A stretch of DNA of 64,000 bases. Origin: JAJEEA01 sp965243615 (GTDB lineage: Bacteria > Acidobacteriota > Vicinamibacteria > Vicinamibacterales > UBA8438). The notes below the pieces were generated by a model that worked only from the letters and a program-made list of their open reading frames with translations, had not been told where the DNA came from and ran no database searches. The first letter of the stretch is position 1; each line of letters starts with the position of its first letter. Position numbers and translations under genes: made by a program. Location of the stretch: contig CBDEVO010000003.1 in NCBI GenBank assembly GCA_965243615.1, forward strand, positions 1,922,001 to 1,986,000, read 5' to 3'. Below are positions 18,297 to 26,844 of the stretch, in pieces.

Positions 18297-18785
18297 ATGC
18301 GCGAGCACCTTCTCTTCACCTACAAGTTCAACCTCGGTCACCTCGAATCGCTGGTCAAGGACCTCAGCGACGAGCAGATGGTCCAGCAGCCGCACGGGGT
18401 GGTGAATCACCCGGCCTGGACCCTGTGCCACCTCGCCTCGGCGTCGAACCACACCGGGGTGGCCCTCGGCCTGGAGTCGACCTTCCCGGCGGAGTGGGAG
18501 GAGGCGGGCAAGACCGGCGGCGTGCCCAGCGGCGACGCGTCGAAGTACCCCACCCGGGACGCCCTGCTCGCCGAGTTGAAGAAGCAGCACGAGCGCGTGA
18601 CCGAGGCGGTGGCCGCCGCCGACCCCGCGGACTTCGCCAAGGAGCACCCCGACGAGGGCACCCGCAAGTACTTCCCCACCGTCGGCGACTTCGTCGACTA
18701 CCTGCTGTCGGCCCACGAGGCCAACCACATCGGCCAGATCGCGGCATGGCGCCGCGCCATGGGCCTGGTGTCGGACGCGGGCTAG
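18297..18785 (+). CDS. DinB-family protein (second copy)
   Basis: 162 residues, ATG at 18297 preceded by CAGGAG. DinB metal-site histidines occur in CHLASASNHTG and LSAHEANHIGQIAAWRR. The helical layout is typical, while identity to the first DinB protein (15952-16467) is low. Its TAG stop (18783-18785) lies inside the 8-bp target duplication of the insertion sequence that follows. The element therefore inserted exactly at the end of this gene without altering the protein, though it separates the gene from its native 3' region. Confidence 0.87.
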   Translation: MREHLLFTYKFNLGHLESLVKDLSDEQMVQQPHGVVNHPAWTLCHLASASNHTGVALGLESTFPAEWEEAGKTGGVPSGDASKYPTRDALLAELKKQHERVTEAVAAADPADFAKEHPDEGTRKYFPTVGDFVDYLLSAHEANHIGQIAAWRRAMGLVSDAG

Positions 18786-18800
18786 GCCTGCCCTTGCCCC
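18780..18800 (+). repeat. Left end of insertion sequence: target duplication + inverted repeat
   Basis: GGCTAGGC (18780-18787) is the target duplication, repeated at 21238-21245. CTGCCCTTGCCCC (18788-18800) is the 13-bp terminal inverted repeat, perfectly matched in inverse orientation at 21225-21237. About 11 bases further in, CTGGAC is also shared by both ends. Confidence 0.88.
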
Positions 18801-21237
18801 ATAACTTTTCGCTGGACTTCATGAAGCCACCTCGCTACGGTGGCCGGCATGGAGATTCAGAGTCAGGTTGGGCGCAGCCTGCGGAGCAACCTCATCCGAC
18901 TGCGCGAGGTGCTGGACGGGGCGGTAGCGCAGGGCGTTCACGCCCTCGGGCAGGTCGCCGACCGTGTCTGTGAAGCGTTCGATTTCCGCGATGGACGCGG
19001 CCGGTGGCAGCGCGCGAGCTGCTCGGCGGCGTTGGCCGCCCTTGAGGCGGCGGGCCACGTCTCGCTGCCTCGGGGTCGGCCGACCCGCGGCGGTGTGCGG
19101 CGGCCGCGTGTGCTTCCGCAGCCGGTGGCTCCGGCGGTTGACGTACCCGGGACGGTCGGCGAGGTCCGGGACTTGGCGCTGGTGCGGGTGGAGACCGACG
19201 AGCAGCGCCGAATCTGGAACACGCTGATGGCGCATGAGCACCCCCGCGGCGCCGGACCCTTTGTCGGTCCTCAACTTCGGTATCTGGTAGGCTCGGCGCA
19301 TGGCTGGCTGGGCGGGGTGGGGTTCGCTGCGTGTGCGCGGCGCCTGCGGGCTCGCGACGCCTGGATCGGCTGGGACGACACACGCCGACGCGCTCACCTG
19401 CACCGGGTGCTGGGCCTGTGCCGGTTGCTGGTGCGCCCCGGCGTCGCGTGCCGCAACCTGGCCTCCCACGTGCTGGGCCGGGCCGCACGGGCGGTCGGGG
19501 ACGACTGCGAGCGCCTCTACGGCTATCGGCCGTGGCTGCTGGAGACGTTCGTCGACGAGACCGAACAGACGGGGGCGAGTGTGCGGGCGGCGAACTGGGT
19601 CCGCGTGGGTGAGACCTGCGGGCGCGGGCGCCAGGACCGCACGCACGCGGCGTCGGAAACACGCAAGGCCGTGTATATGTATGCGTTGGCGCCGGGGTGG
19701 CGCGACACCCTCCAGGCGCCCGCCGCGGGCGTGGCGCCGCTCGGGGTCGGCGACGGGCTCGACGCGGCGTCCTGGGCGGACCACGAGTTCGGCGGGGCGC
19801 GGCTGGGCGACGCGCGGCTGAGCGCGCGGCTGGTGCTGAGCGCCCGGCAGATGGGCGAGTCTCCGCTGCGCGCCATGACCGGCGCCGCGAACGGCACGAG
19901 AGCGATGGTGAAGGGACATTACCGGCTGATCGACCAGCCCGCCGAGAGCGCGGTGACGGTTGAGAACATCCTGGCTCCCCATCGTGAACGCACGTTGCGG
20001 CGGATGCGGACGCATGACACGGTGCTGTGCATCCAGGACGGTACCCGCCTGAACTTCACCCGGCGCGGCCAGACCGAGGGGCTGGGGGTCATCGGCTCGA
20101 ATCAGACCGGCGCCGTGGCGCGCGGTCTGGACCTGCAGACGACATTGGCGGTCAATCCGGACGGCATGGCGCTGGGCGTCCTGCGAGCCGCGTTTGACGC
20201 ACCCGAGTCTCCGAATCTTGAGGAGAAGGGCCAGTCGAAGCCGCGCGAGGAACGGAAGTCGTTCCGTTGGGTCGAGGGGCTGCGCGACTGCGCGGAGGCG
20301 GCCGAGCGGTTGGGTGAGGAGACCCGGGTCGTGTGCACGATGGACCGCGAGGCCGACTTCCTCGACCTGTTCGTCGAGCGCCGGGCGCACGCCCCGCAGG
20401 TCGACCTGCTGGTCCGGGCGAAGGTCGACCGCGTCCTCGGCCGGGAGAAGACGGCTGACGGGCACGTGGTTACGCGCCGTCTGTTCGACGAGGTGCGCAA
20501 CGCGCCGGCCCGCGGCACCGCCACGGTCGAGGTGCGGCGGCTGAGCGCGCGGGTGAAGGCCAGCAAACAGGCCCGCCAGGACGGCCGTGCGGCCCGCGAC
20601 GCCGAGTTGACGCTGCGCTACCAGCCGGTGGCGCTGCCGTGTCCCGGCGCCGAGCCGGTCGATCTGTTTGTCGTCCATGCGCGCGAGGAACAGCCGCCGC
20701 CCGCAGTCAAGCCGCTGGAGTGGTTCTTGCTGACCACGATGCGGGTGACCAGCACCGATGACGCCACGCGCATTCTGGGCTGGTACGCCCTGCGCTGGCG
20801 CATCGAAGAGTACTTCCGGGTCCTCAAGTCCGGCTGCAAGGTGGAGGAGTTGCAGCACCATACGGCGGAGCGTCTCGAGCGGGCCATCGCCATCAAGATG
20901 GTTGTGGGGTGGCGGATCCAGTTGATGGTCCAGCTCGGGCGCGAGACGCCTGACCTGCCGGAGGACTTGCTGTTCTCCGACAGCGAGTTGCGCGTGCTCG
21001 CCGTCTTCGCCCGTTCCCGCAATCTGCCGGCGCCGCCGCGCCTTGGGGACGCCGTCGGTCTGCTCGCCCGCCTCGGCGGGTGGCTCGGGCGAAAGCGCGA
21101 CCCGCCCGGCGCGCAGCTCCTGTGGCATGGCTACACCCAGCTCGTCGCCATGGCCTTCGCCTTCGAACTGCGGGACGAATTCGGATGACCTTGCACGCAT
21201 TACGACGTCCAGCCGGCGAGATCCGGGGCAAGGGCAG
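18788..21237 (+). mobile_element. Complete IS4-family-like insertion sequence, 2450 bp
   Basis: The element has 13-bp perfect terminal inverted repeats and an 8-bp direct target duplication, which fits IS50/Tn5-type members of the IS4 family (8-9 bp). It carries one long gene filling nearly its whole length. It is inserted between a DinB gene and a HemQ-like gene. Perfect ends and duplication together with an open transposase frame suggest recent insertion and possible activity. Confidence 0.85.
18849..21188 (+). CDS. IS4-type DDE transposase fused to an N-terminal DruA (DUF4338) domain
   Basis: 779 residues from the ATG at 18849; a GTG at 18840 is also in frame. Residues about 10-300 match DruA/DUF4338 of the Druantia anti-phage system. 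They contain a winged-helix-like N-terminal part (REVLDGAVAQGV...ASCSAALAALEAAGH), then LRYLVGS..GWLGGVGFAACARRL, WIGWDDTRRRAHLHRVL, NLASHVLGR and YGYRPWLLETFVD. Residues about 310-779 are a Tn5-like transposase: WADHEFGGARLGDARLSARL, the first Asp in LCIQDGTRLNF, the second in CTMDREADF, and the C-terminal Y-R-W-RIEEYFRVLKSGCKVE block (Y(2)R(3)E(6)K signature). Single-gene transposases usually have only the second part. The DruA domain may assist target or end recognition (inference). Confidence 0.85.
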   Translation: MEIQSQVGRSLRSNLIRLREVLDGAVAQGVHALGQVADRVCEAFDFRDGRGRWQRASCSAALAALEAAGHVSLPRGRPTRGGVRRPRVLPQPVAPAVDVPGTVGEVRDLALVRVETDEQRRIWNTLMAHEHPRGAGPFVGPQLRYLVGSAHGWLGGVGFAACARRLRARDAWIGWDDTRRRAHLHRVLGLCRLLVRPGVACRNLASHVLGRAARAVGDDCERLYGYRPWLLETFVDETEQTGASVRAANWVRVGETCGRGRQDRTHAASETRKAVYMYALAPGWRDTLQAPAAGVAPLGVGDGLDAASWADHEFGGARLGDARLSARLVLSARQMGESPLRAMTGAANGTRAMVKGHYRLIDQPAESAVTVENILAPHRERTLRRMRTHDTVLCIQDGTRLNFTRRGQTEGLGVIGSNQTGAVARGLDLQTTLAVNPDGMALGVLRAAFDAPESPNLEEKGQSKPREERKSFRWVEGLRDCAEAAERLGEETRVVCTMDREADFLDLFVERRAHAPQVDLLVRAKVDRVLGREKTADGHVVTRRLFDEVRNAPARGTATVEVRRLSARVKASKQARQDGRAARDAELTLRYQPVALPCPGAEPVDLFVVHAREEQPPPAVKPLEWFLLTTMRVTSTDDATRILGWYALRWRIEEYFRVLKSGCKVEELQHHTAERLERAIAIKMVVGWRIQLMVQLGRETPDLPEDLLFSDSELRVLAVFARSRNLPAPPRLGDAVGLLARLGGWLGRKRDPPGAQLLWHGYTQLVAMAFAFELRDEFG

Positions 21238-21245
21238 GGCTAGGC
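21225..21245 (+). repeat. Right end of insertion sequence: inverted repeat + target duplication
   Basis: GGGGCAAGGGCAG (21225-21237) is the inverse of the left-end repeat; GGCTAGGC (21238-21245) duplicates the left flank. The end lies 36 bases after the transposase stop. Confidence 0.88.
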
Positions 21246-21318
21246 GTCTGCGCCGCGGCGGCGGCTCCGGCGGCGGCTCCGGTAGAATGGTCGCCGGCTC
21301 TACTCGAGGACCCAGGCC

Positions 21319-22122
21319 ATGACCGAGAAGACAGATGCGCCGCCGGCGCCCGCTTCCCCTGCCGCCCGCCCGCCCGCGATGGCGCCCTTCGTGCCGGACC
21401 TGCTGGAGCATGGCGCGCCGGTGCGGGGCGTCCCGCAGACGCTGGACAGGCGGCTGTTCGTGCAGCTCCACGTGTTCACCGGGTGCACCGACACCGGCCC
21501 CGTCGTCGACCTCGTGCGGGAGAGCGGCCTCGAGGCGGCTGTCTACGCCAACCTGAACGACCCGCGCGGGGTCGGCGTGGTGCTCATGTCCGAGGACCCG
21601 GCCCTCTTCGCGGAGGCGGCGCGAGGGCTGCTGACGGGGCCGGTCTTCCGGACCCTCGGCCCGCTGCCCGACTTCACCATGCTCGGCCGCACCTACGCCA
21701 GCGGCCGCGAGGCGGACCTCGAGGACTTCGTCCTTCACCGGGTCCGGCGCTCGATCCTGAACCCCGCGCACCCGTGGGGCGTCTGGTATCCGCTGCGCCG
21801 CATCGGGGCCTTCAACCGGCTGCCGCGCGGCGATCAGGGCCGCATCCTGATGGAGCACGGCGCCGTCGGGCGCGGCTACGGTGAGCTGGGCCTCGCCGTC
21901 GACGTCCGCCTCGAGTGTCACGGCCTCGACCGCGACGACAACGAGTTCGTCATCGGCCTCATCGGCCCCGAGCTCTACCCCCTGTCGAAGCTCGTCAAGG
22001 ACATGCGGCCCACCGTCCAGACCTCGGAGTACATCCGCGACATGGGCCCGTTCTTCGTCGGCCGCGCCGTCTACCAGGCGCCGGTGCCGGAGTCGGCCCG
22101 GGCCGGGGGCGGCGGGTACTGA
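21319..22122 (+). CDS. Chlorite dismutase-family protein, HemQ-like coproheme decarboxylase
   Basis: 267 residues. The C-terminal half has the HemQ pattern: VWYPLRRIGAFNRLPRGDQGRILMEHG, in which the His of MEHG would be the proximal heme ligand, followed by LGLDRDDNEFVIGL-like strands (GLDRDDNEFVIGLIG). The N-terminal half, including FVQLHVFTGCTD, is the degenerate first ferredoxin-like repeat. HemQ converts coproheme III to heme b in the coproporphyrin-dependent pathway of many non-proteobacteria. No heme genes are adjacent, so related peroxidase-like functions remain possible. A TAGAAT -10-like element at 21283-21288 lies just downstream of the insertion sequence, leaving this promoter intact. 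Confidence 0.8.
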   Translation: MTEKTDAPPAPASPAARPPAMAPFVPDLLEHGAPVRGVPQTLDRRLFVQLHVFTGCTDTGPVVDLVRESGLEAAVYANLNDPRGVGVVLMSEDPALFAEAARGLLTGPVFRTLGPLPDFTMLGRTYASGREADLEDFVLHRVRRSILNPAHPWGVWYPLRRIGAFNRLPRGDQGRILMEHGAVGRGYGELGLAVDVRLECHGLDRDDNEFVIGLIGPELYPLSKLVKDMRPTVQTSEYIRDMGPFFVGRAVYQAPVPESARAGGGGY

Positions 22123-22205
22123 CGCTGCCTGTGCGATAATGCACGGTCACCGTCGAGACTGTCGATGCCGGCGCGGCCCGCGGGTCGATCGCCAGGAGGA
22201 CTGAC

Positions 22206-23516
22206 GTGAGAACCACCACACTCGTCGCCGCGTTCGTGCTGAGCTCGGCCGTGCTGGCGGTGCCGGGCGGCGCCGCCGCCCAGGGTACCGAGGCCCCGAC
22301 TTTCGCCAACGACGTCGCGCCGATTCTCTACCGGTCGTGCGTGAACTGCCACCGCCCCGGCGAGATCGCGCCGATGTCGCTGATCAGCTACCGGGAGGCG
22401 CGGCCGTGGGCGCGGTCGATCCGCGAGAAGGTCGAGACCCGCGCCATGCCGCCCTGGCACATCGACCGGCGCCTGGGCATCCAGAGCTTCAAGAACGACC
22501 CGTCGCTGACCGACGAGGAGATCGGCACCATCCTCGCCTGGGTCGACGCCGGGGCGCCGCAGGGCAACCCCGCCGACACCCCCGCGCCGCCGGAGTTCGC
22601 GCCGGCCGACTCGTGGCAGATCGGCGACCCCGACGTCGTCGTGCGGTTCCCCACCTACGAGGTGCCGGCGGCCGGCCCCGACCTGTTCGGGAACCTGTTC
22701 GCCGAGATTGGGCTGGAAGAGGACCGCTACATCACCGCCATCCAGACCCGCCCCGTGGGCGACAAGGCCCGCCAGGTGGTGCACCATGCGCTGTCCTACG
22801 CGGTCGAGCCGGCCGCGGACGAGGCGGACATGAGCGGCGGGCTCTTCCTCGTCGAGTACGCCTCCGGAAAGCTGGCCGAGATCTACCCGCCCGACTCAGG
22901 GCTGCTGCTGCCGGGGGGGAGCCAGGCGCGGCTCAGCTACCACCTGCACTCGGTCGGCGAGCCGGTCGACGCCGACGTCGAGCTGGGCATCAACTTCCTG
23001 CCGGCCGGCGAGACGCCGAAGTTCATCCGCTACTCGCGGCAGCTCGGGGGCTCGCAGAACGTGACCACCGGCATCCTCGACATCCCCGCCGGCGAGGTCT
23101 CGCGCTCGGACGGCTACGCCCGCTTCAACAACGCGGCGCGCATCACCATGTTCCAGCCGCACATGCACATGCTGGGCATCTACCAGTGCATCGAGTTCAT
23201 CTACCCGACCCAGCCTGTCCGGGCCGAGACGGTGAACTGCGCCGGGTTCGACTACAACTGGCACATGAACTACAACTACGAGGACGACGTCGCGCCGCTG
23301 ATTCCGGCCGGCACCATCCTGCACGTGTCGAGCTGGTTCGACAACTCGGCCGCCAACCGGGGCAACGTCGACCCGAGCAACTGGGTGGGCAACGGCGGGC
23401 GCACCATCGACGAGATGGGCTTCGCCTGGATCGGGTGGCACGACCTGACCGACGAGGAGTACGAGGCGGCGGTGGCCGAGCGGCAGGCGACGCGCGAGCG
23501 CACCGACGACGACTGA
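22206..23516 (+). CDS. Secreted cytochrome c fused to a copper type II monooxygenase-like domain
   Basis: 436 residues with a signal peptide ending GGAAAQ. A c-type heme site is at Cys45-x-x-Cys48-His49 (SCVNCH), followed by the usual MPPWHIDR and DEEIGTILAWVDAGAP helix of planctomycete/acidobacterial cytochromes. The C-terminal region has the PHM/dopamine monooxygenase fold pattern: VVHHALSY (Cu site 1-like), LSYHLHSVG, and FQPHMHMLG. The protein probably works in the periplasm as an oxidase or monooxygenase receiving or giving electrons via its own heme; the substrate is unknown. A GATAAT element at 22135-22140, flanked by GTGC/GCAC, lies 66 bases upstream. The next gene is a secreted protein on the same strand. 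Confidence 0.85.
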   Translation: MRTTTLVAAFVLSSAVLAVPGGAAAQGTEAPTFANDVAPILYRSCVNCHRPGEIAPMSLISYREARPWARSIREKVETRAMPPWHIDRRLGIQSFKNDPSLTDEEIGTILAWVDAGAPQGNPADTPAPPEFAPADSWQIGDPDVVVRFPTYEVPAAGPDLFGNLFAEIGLEEDRYITAIQTRPVGDKARQVVHHALSYAVEPAADEADMSGGLFLVEYASGKLAEIYPPDSGLLLPGGSQARLSYHLHSVGEPVDADVELGINFLPAGETPKFIRYSRQLGGSQNVTTGILDIPAGEVSRSDGYARFNNAARITMFQPHMHMLGIYQCIEFIYPTQPVRAETVNCAGFDYNWHMNYNYEDDVAPLIPAGTILHVSSWFDNSAANRGNVDPSNWVGNGGRTIDEMGFAWIGWHDLTDEEYEAAVAERQATRERTDDD

Positions 23517-23554
23517 TCGCGCTGCCCGCGGCAACCGTCGTGCCGGCGCCCCTC

Positions 23555-23614
23555 CGCCGCCGGGCGGGAGGGCGCCCTGGAGAACGCCGCCGGGCGGGAG
23601 GGCGCCCTGGAGAA
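23555..23614 (+). repeat. Perfect 30-bp tandem duplication
   Basis: Two identical 30-bp units (23555-23584 and 23585-23614) rich in GGGCGGGAGGGCGCCCTGG, ending GAGAA. They lie between the cytochrome gene stop (23516) and the secreted protein start (23673). The inner GGGCGCCC is self-complementary, so transcripts could form paired hairpins. Confidence 0.85.
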
Positions 23615-23672
23615 GAAGCCGGCGCGGGGCGGGGGCGAGTCCCGCTTCGCGCCGGCCTGTTTCGAGAAAGCC

Positions 23673-24554
23673 ATGTTGAACCGGTCGAGACGATTCACGC
23701 CGTTGCTGGCCCTGGCCGTGGTCCTCGGCGCCGCCGCCGAGGGGCGGGCCCAGGCCGACCCGCAGAACTTCCTGTTCAGCTCGGGGCAGTCGATTCAGCC
23801 GTTCTTCGACGGTTGGTCGCACCATCCCGACGGCGGCTTCGACTTCCATTTCGGGTACCTGAACCGGAACTACGTCGAGGAGCTGCACGTCCCCGTCGGC
23901 GCCGCCAACCGGATGTCGCCGGGCGACCCCGACCAGGGGCAGACAACCTACTTCTACCCGCGCACCAACCGCCGGATGTTCAGCGTGACGGTGCCGGCCG
24001 ACTGGGGCGACCGCAGGCTCGAGTGGCAGGTCACGGTGGGCGACGAGACCTACCGCGCCCTTGGCTGGCTGCAGCCCGAGTGGGAGATCTTCGCCAACGC
24101 CGCCGCGGCGCGGGCCGGCGGCCAGGGGGACAACCAGCCCCCGACGCTGGCCGTCACCGCGCCGCCGGGCGCGGCCGCCGGCGAGCCGGTGATCCTGAGC
24201 GCGGCGGTGACCGACGACGGCCTGCCCCCGCCGCGGCGCCGGGGCGGCGGCGGGCGCGGGACGCTCGATACGTTCGAGCGGCGGCCCGGCGAGCCGACCC
24301 TGCCCGTCAACGTGCCGCAGATCCAGGTGTCGGCCCGTAAGCGTCCGCTCCGCACCCCGGTGGAGCGGGTCACCGTCACGTGGACGCAGTTGCGGGGCGC
24401 CGCCGGGGTGACCCTGGAGGTCGAGGACGACGCGCCCGACGACTCGGCCGTGGTGACCGCGGTCTTCCCGAGCCCCGGCGAGTACCTGTTCCGGGTCGCG
24501 GCGTCCGACACCCTGGCCACCGTGACCAGAACGGTCACCGTGACCGTTCGGTAG
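23673..24554 (+). CDS. Secreted protein with C-terminal Ig/PKD-like domain
   Basis: 293 residues with a signal peptide ending GRAQA. The central part (FSSGQSIQPFFDGWSHHPDG then FHFGYLNRNYVEELHVPVG) resembles secreted acidobacterial proteins of unknown function that often neighbour cytochrome/PHM-type proteins. After a Pro/Gly/Arg-rich linker (about residues 180-200), the C-terminus reads like an Ig/PKD strand set ending in FPSPGEYLFRVAASDTLATVTRTVTVTV. It probably forms a transcription unit with 22206-23516. No catalytic residues are seen. Confidence 0.65.
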   Translation: MLNRSRRFTPLLALAVVLGAAAEGRAQADPQNFLFSSGQSIQPFFDGWSHHPDGGFDFHFGYLNRNYVEELHVPVGAANRMSPGDPDQGQTTYFYPRTNRRMFSVTVPADWGDRRLEWQVTVGDETYRALGWLQPEWEIFANAAAARAGGQGDNQPPTLAVTAPPGAAAGEPVILSAAVTDDGLPPPRRRGGGGRGTLDTFERRPGEPTLPVNVPQIQVSARKRPLRTPVERVTVTWTQLRGAAGVTLEVEDDAPDDSAVVTAVFPSPGEYLFRVAASDTLATVTRTVTVTVR

Positions 24555-24564
24555 CCGCCTGCGC

Positions 24565-26364
24565 GTGTCCTTCCCCGACCTCCGCGCGTTCCTCGATCGT
24601 CTCCGGCGCGAGCGGGATCTGGCGCGGATCGACGTTCCCGTCGAGCGCTCGCTCGAGGCGGCCGAGATCCATCGCCGCGTCGTGGCGGCGGGCGGTCCCG
24701 CCCTGCTGTTCACGAACGTCGCGGACGCCGACTTTCCGGTCGTCACCAACCTCTTCGGCACCGCGCGCCGGGCCGAGCTGGCGTTCGGCGAGCGTCCCGG
24801 GCGACTGGTCCGCCGGCTCGCCGAGCTGCCGGAGACCCTGATGCCGCCCACGCCGTCCCGGCTGTGGGGCGCCCGCGACGTCGGGGCCGAGCTGCTCCGG
24901 ATCGGGCTGCGCCGCGGGCGGCGCGGGCCGGTGACGGAGGTGGTGACCAGCGACGTTCGCCTCGACCGCCTGCCCGCGCTGACGACCTGGCCCGACGACG
25001 GCGGCCCGTTCATCACCCTGCCGACGGTGTTCACCGAGCATCCCGACGGGCACGGCCACAACCTGGGGATGTACCGCCTGCAGGTCCACGACGCCCGCAC
25101 CACCGGAATGCACTGGCAGATCGGGAAGGGCGGCGGCTTTCACTACGCGGTGGCCGAGGGCCGCGGCGAGGCCCTGCCCGTCACCGCCTTCCTCGGCGGG
25201 CCGCCGGCCCTGATTCTCGCCGCGGTGGCGCCGTTGCCCGAGAACGTGCCCGAGCTGATGCTGGCGTCGCTGATCGCGGGCGAGCGGCTGCCCCTGGTCG
25301 AGGGCCTGGGGCCGCACCCGGTCCCGGCGGCGGCCGAGCTCGCCCTGATCGGGTCGGTGCCGCCGGGCATCCGCCGCCCCGAGGGGCCTTTCGGCGACCA
25401 CTACGGGTACTACTCGCTGCGCCACAGCTACCCGGTCTTCCGCGTCGACCGGGTCGCGCGCCGCCACGACGCCATCCTCCCCGCCACCGTCGTCGGCAAG
25501 CCCCGGCAGGAGGACTTCTACATCGGCGACCTCCTGCAGGATCTGCTGTCGCCGCTGTTCCCCGTCGTCATGCCCGCCGTCGAGCAGCTCTGGTCGTACG
25601 GCGAGACCGGCTACCACTCGCTGTCGGCCGCCGTCGTCAAGCAGCGCTACGCGCGCGAGGCGATGGCGAGCGCGTTCCGCATTCTCGGCGAGGGCCAGCT
25701 CTCGCTCACCAAGTTCCTGCTCGTGACCGACCGGCCCGTCGACCTGCGGGACTTCCGGGCCACGCTCGAGCACGTGCTGGCCCGGACGAACCCCGAGACG
25801 GATCTGTACGTGTTCTCGAACCTGTCGATGGACACCCTCGACTACACCGGCCCGGCCGTGAACCACGGCTCGAAGGGCGTGTGGCTGGGGCTCGGCGACC
25901 CCGTCCGCGAGCTTCCCGGCGAGTTCTCGGCGGCCGAGCTGCCCGCCGGCGTCGACGAGGTGCGGGTGTTCTGCCGCGGCTGCCTCGTGGCCGGCGGGGT
26001 TCCCGCGGCCGACGACCCCGACCTGCCGGCGCGGGTGGCGTCGCACCCCGCGTTCCGCCGGTGGCCGCTGGTGGTCCTCACCGACGACGCGGAGCGCGCG
26101 GCCCGCAGCGCCATGAACTTCCTGTGGACGACGTTCACCCGCTTCGAGCCCGCCGCCGACGTCCACGCCGCATCGACCCGGGTGGTGCGGAACCACCTCG
26201 CGCGCTCGGCCCCCATCGTCATCGACGCGCGGCTGGCGCCGACGTTCCCCGACGAGCTGACGTGCCGGCCCGACGTGGCCGCGACCGTCACCCGCCGCTG
26301 GCGCGAGTACTTCCCCGAGGGGAACGTCGAGATGGGCGACGCCGAGCGCGGCCACCTCGACTGA
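24565..26364 (+). CDS. UbiD-family decarboxylase
   Basis: 599 residues from a GTG at 24565, ten bases after the previous stop. Family blocks are present: RMGNF-like WQIGKGGGFHYAVAE, EFALIGSVPPG-like ELALIGSVPPG and the RPEGPFGDHYGYY active-site segment (UbiD uses an Arg-Glu-Glu set and prenylated FMN). The C-terminus has YVFSNLSMDTLDYTGP. UbiD enzymes reversibly decarboxylate aromatic or unsaturated acids. The gene is not next to ubiX or ubiquinone genes, so a catabolic or menaquinone-like role cannot be decided. It is longer than E. coli UbiD (about 500). Confidence 0.82.
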   Translation: MSFPDLRAFLDRLRRERDLARIDVPVERSLEAAEIHRRVVAAGGPALLFTNVADADFPVVTNLFGTARRAELAFGERPGRLVRRLAELPETLMPPTPSRLWGARDVGAELLRIGLRRGRRGPVTEVVTSDVRLDRLPALTTWPDDGGPFITLPTVFTEHPDGHGHNLGMYRLQVHDARTTGMHWQIGKGGGFHYAVAEGRGEALPVTAFLGGPPALILAAVAPLPENVPELMLASLIAGERLPLVEGLGPHPVPAAAELALIGSVPPGIRRPEGPFGDHYGYYSLRHSYPVFRVDRVARRHDAILPATVVGKPRQEDFYIGDLLQDLLSPLFPVVMPAVEQLWSYGETGYHSLSAAVVKQRYAREAMASAFRILGEGQLSLTKFLLVTDRPVDLRDFRATLEHVLARTNPETDLYVFSNLSMDTLDYTGPAVNHGSKGVWLGLGDPVRELPGEFSAAELPAGVDEVRVFCRGCLVAGGVPAADDPDLPARVASHPAFRRWPLVVLTDDAERAARSAMNFLWTTFTRFEPAADVHAASTRVVRNHLARSAPIVIDARLAPTFPDELTCRPDVAATVTRRWREYFPEGNVEMGDAERGHLD

Positions 26365-26370
26365 GGGGTG

Positions 26371-26844
26371 TCAGGACCGGGAGAACCCCTTGCGGGTCGA
26401 CAGATCGGGGTCGCCGCGTACGATGCCGGCGAGCTTCCCGGTTTCCCGGTACAGATCCAGGAAGTTCCTGGGGGACACGACAGTCATTCGTTGCCGGATC
26501 GGTTTCGGATAGTGCCTGAGATTGCCGGTCACCAGGCAGCGGGCGTTTCCCGCGAGGGCGACGGCCAGGAAGACTTCGTCGTCGGGGTCCGGCAAGGGGA
26601 CGGCGAGGGGTCGGGCGGTGACGAGCAGGCCGTCGGCCGCGATCTGATTCAGCAGCGACCGAGCACGGTCGTCCTCGATGCGGAACGCCGGTCGCGACAG
26701 CACCTCCCGGTACTCGTCCAGGATTCGAGCGTCGTAGCAGGCGCGGACCGCACCGGCCGCGAGCAGCCGCACGATGTCTCCCGAGGGGCCGAAGGGCGAG
26801 AGCAGGCCGGAGACCAGCACGTTCGTGTCGAGGACGATCCTCAT
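26371..26844 (-). CDS. PIN-domain toxin (VapC-like, COG1569 type)
   Basis: 157 residues. The acidic PIN core is seen in MRIVLDTNVLVSGLLSP (first Asp), DPDDEVFLAVAL (central acidic residues) and CLVTGNLRHYP. PIN toxins are Mg-dependent ribonucleases that cleave tRNA, rRNA or mRNA when the antitoxin is lost. The gene overlaps the upstream antitoxin by 4 bases (ATGA), the usual translational coupling of such pairs. It appears intact. Confidence 0.87.
   Translation of the reverse strand: MRIVLDTNVLVSGLLSPFGPSGDIVRLLAAGAVRACYDARILDEYREVLSRPAFRIEDDRARSLLNQIAADGLLVTARPLAVPLPDPDDEVFLAVALAGNARCLVTGNLRHYPKPIRQRMTVVSPRNFLDLYRETGKLAGIVRGDPDLSTRKGFSRS

Noticed and set aside
18819..21200. Long open frame (over 790 codons) antisense to the transposase
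   Set aside because: At about 70% GC, opposite frames stay open by chance. It has no start signal, its translation is Arg/His/Pro-rich with no domain, and the plus strand has a clear transposase.
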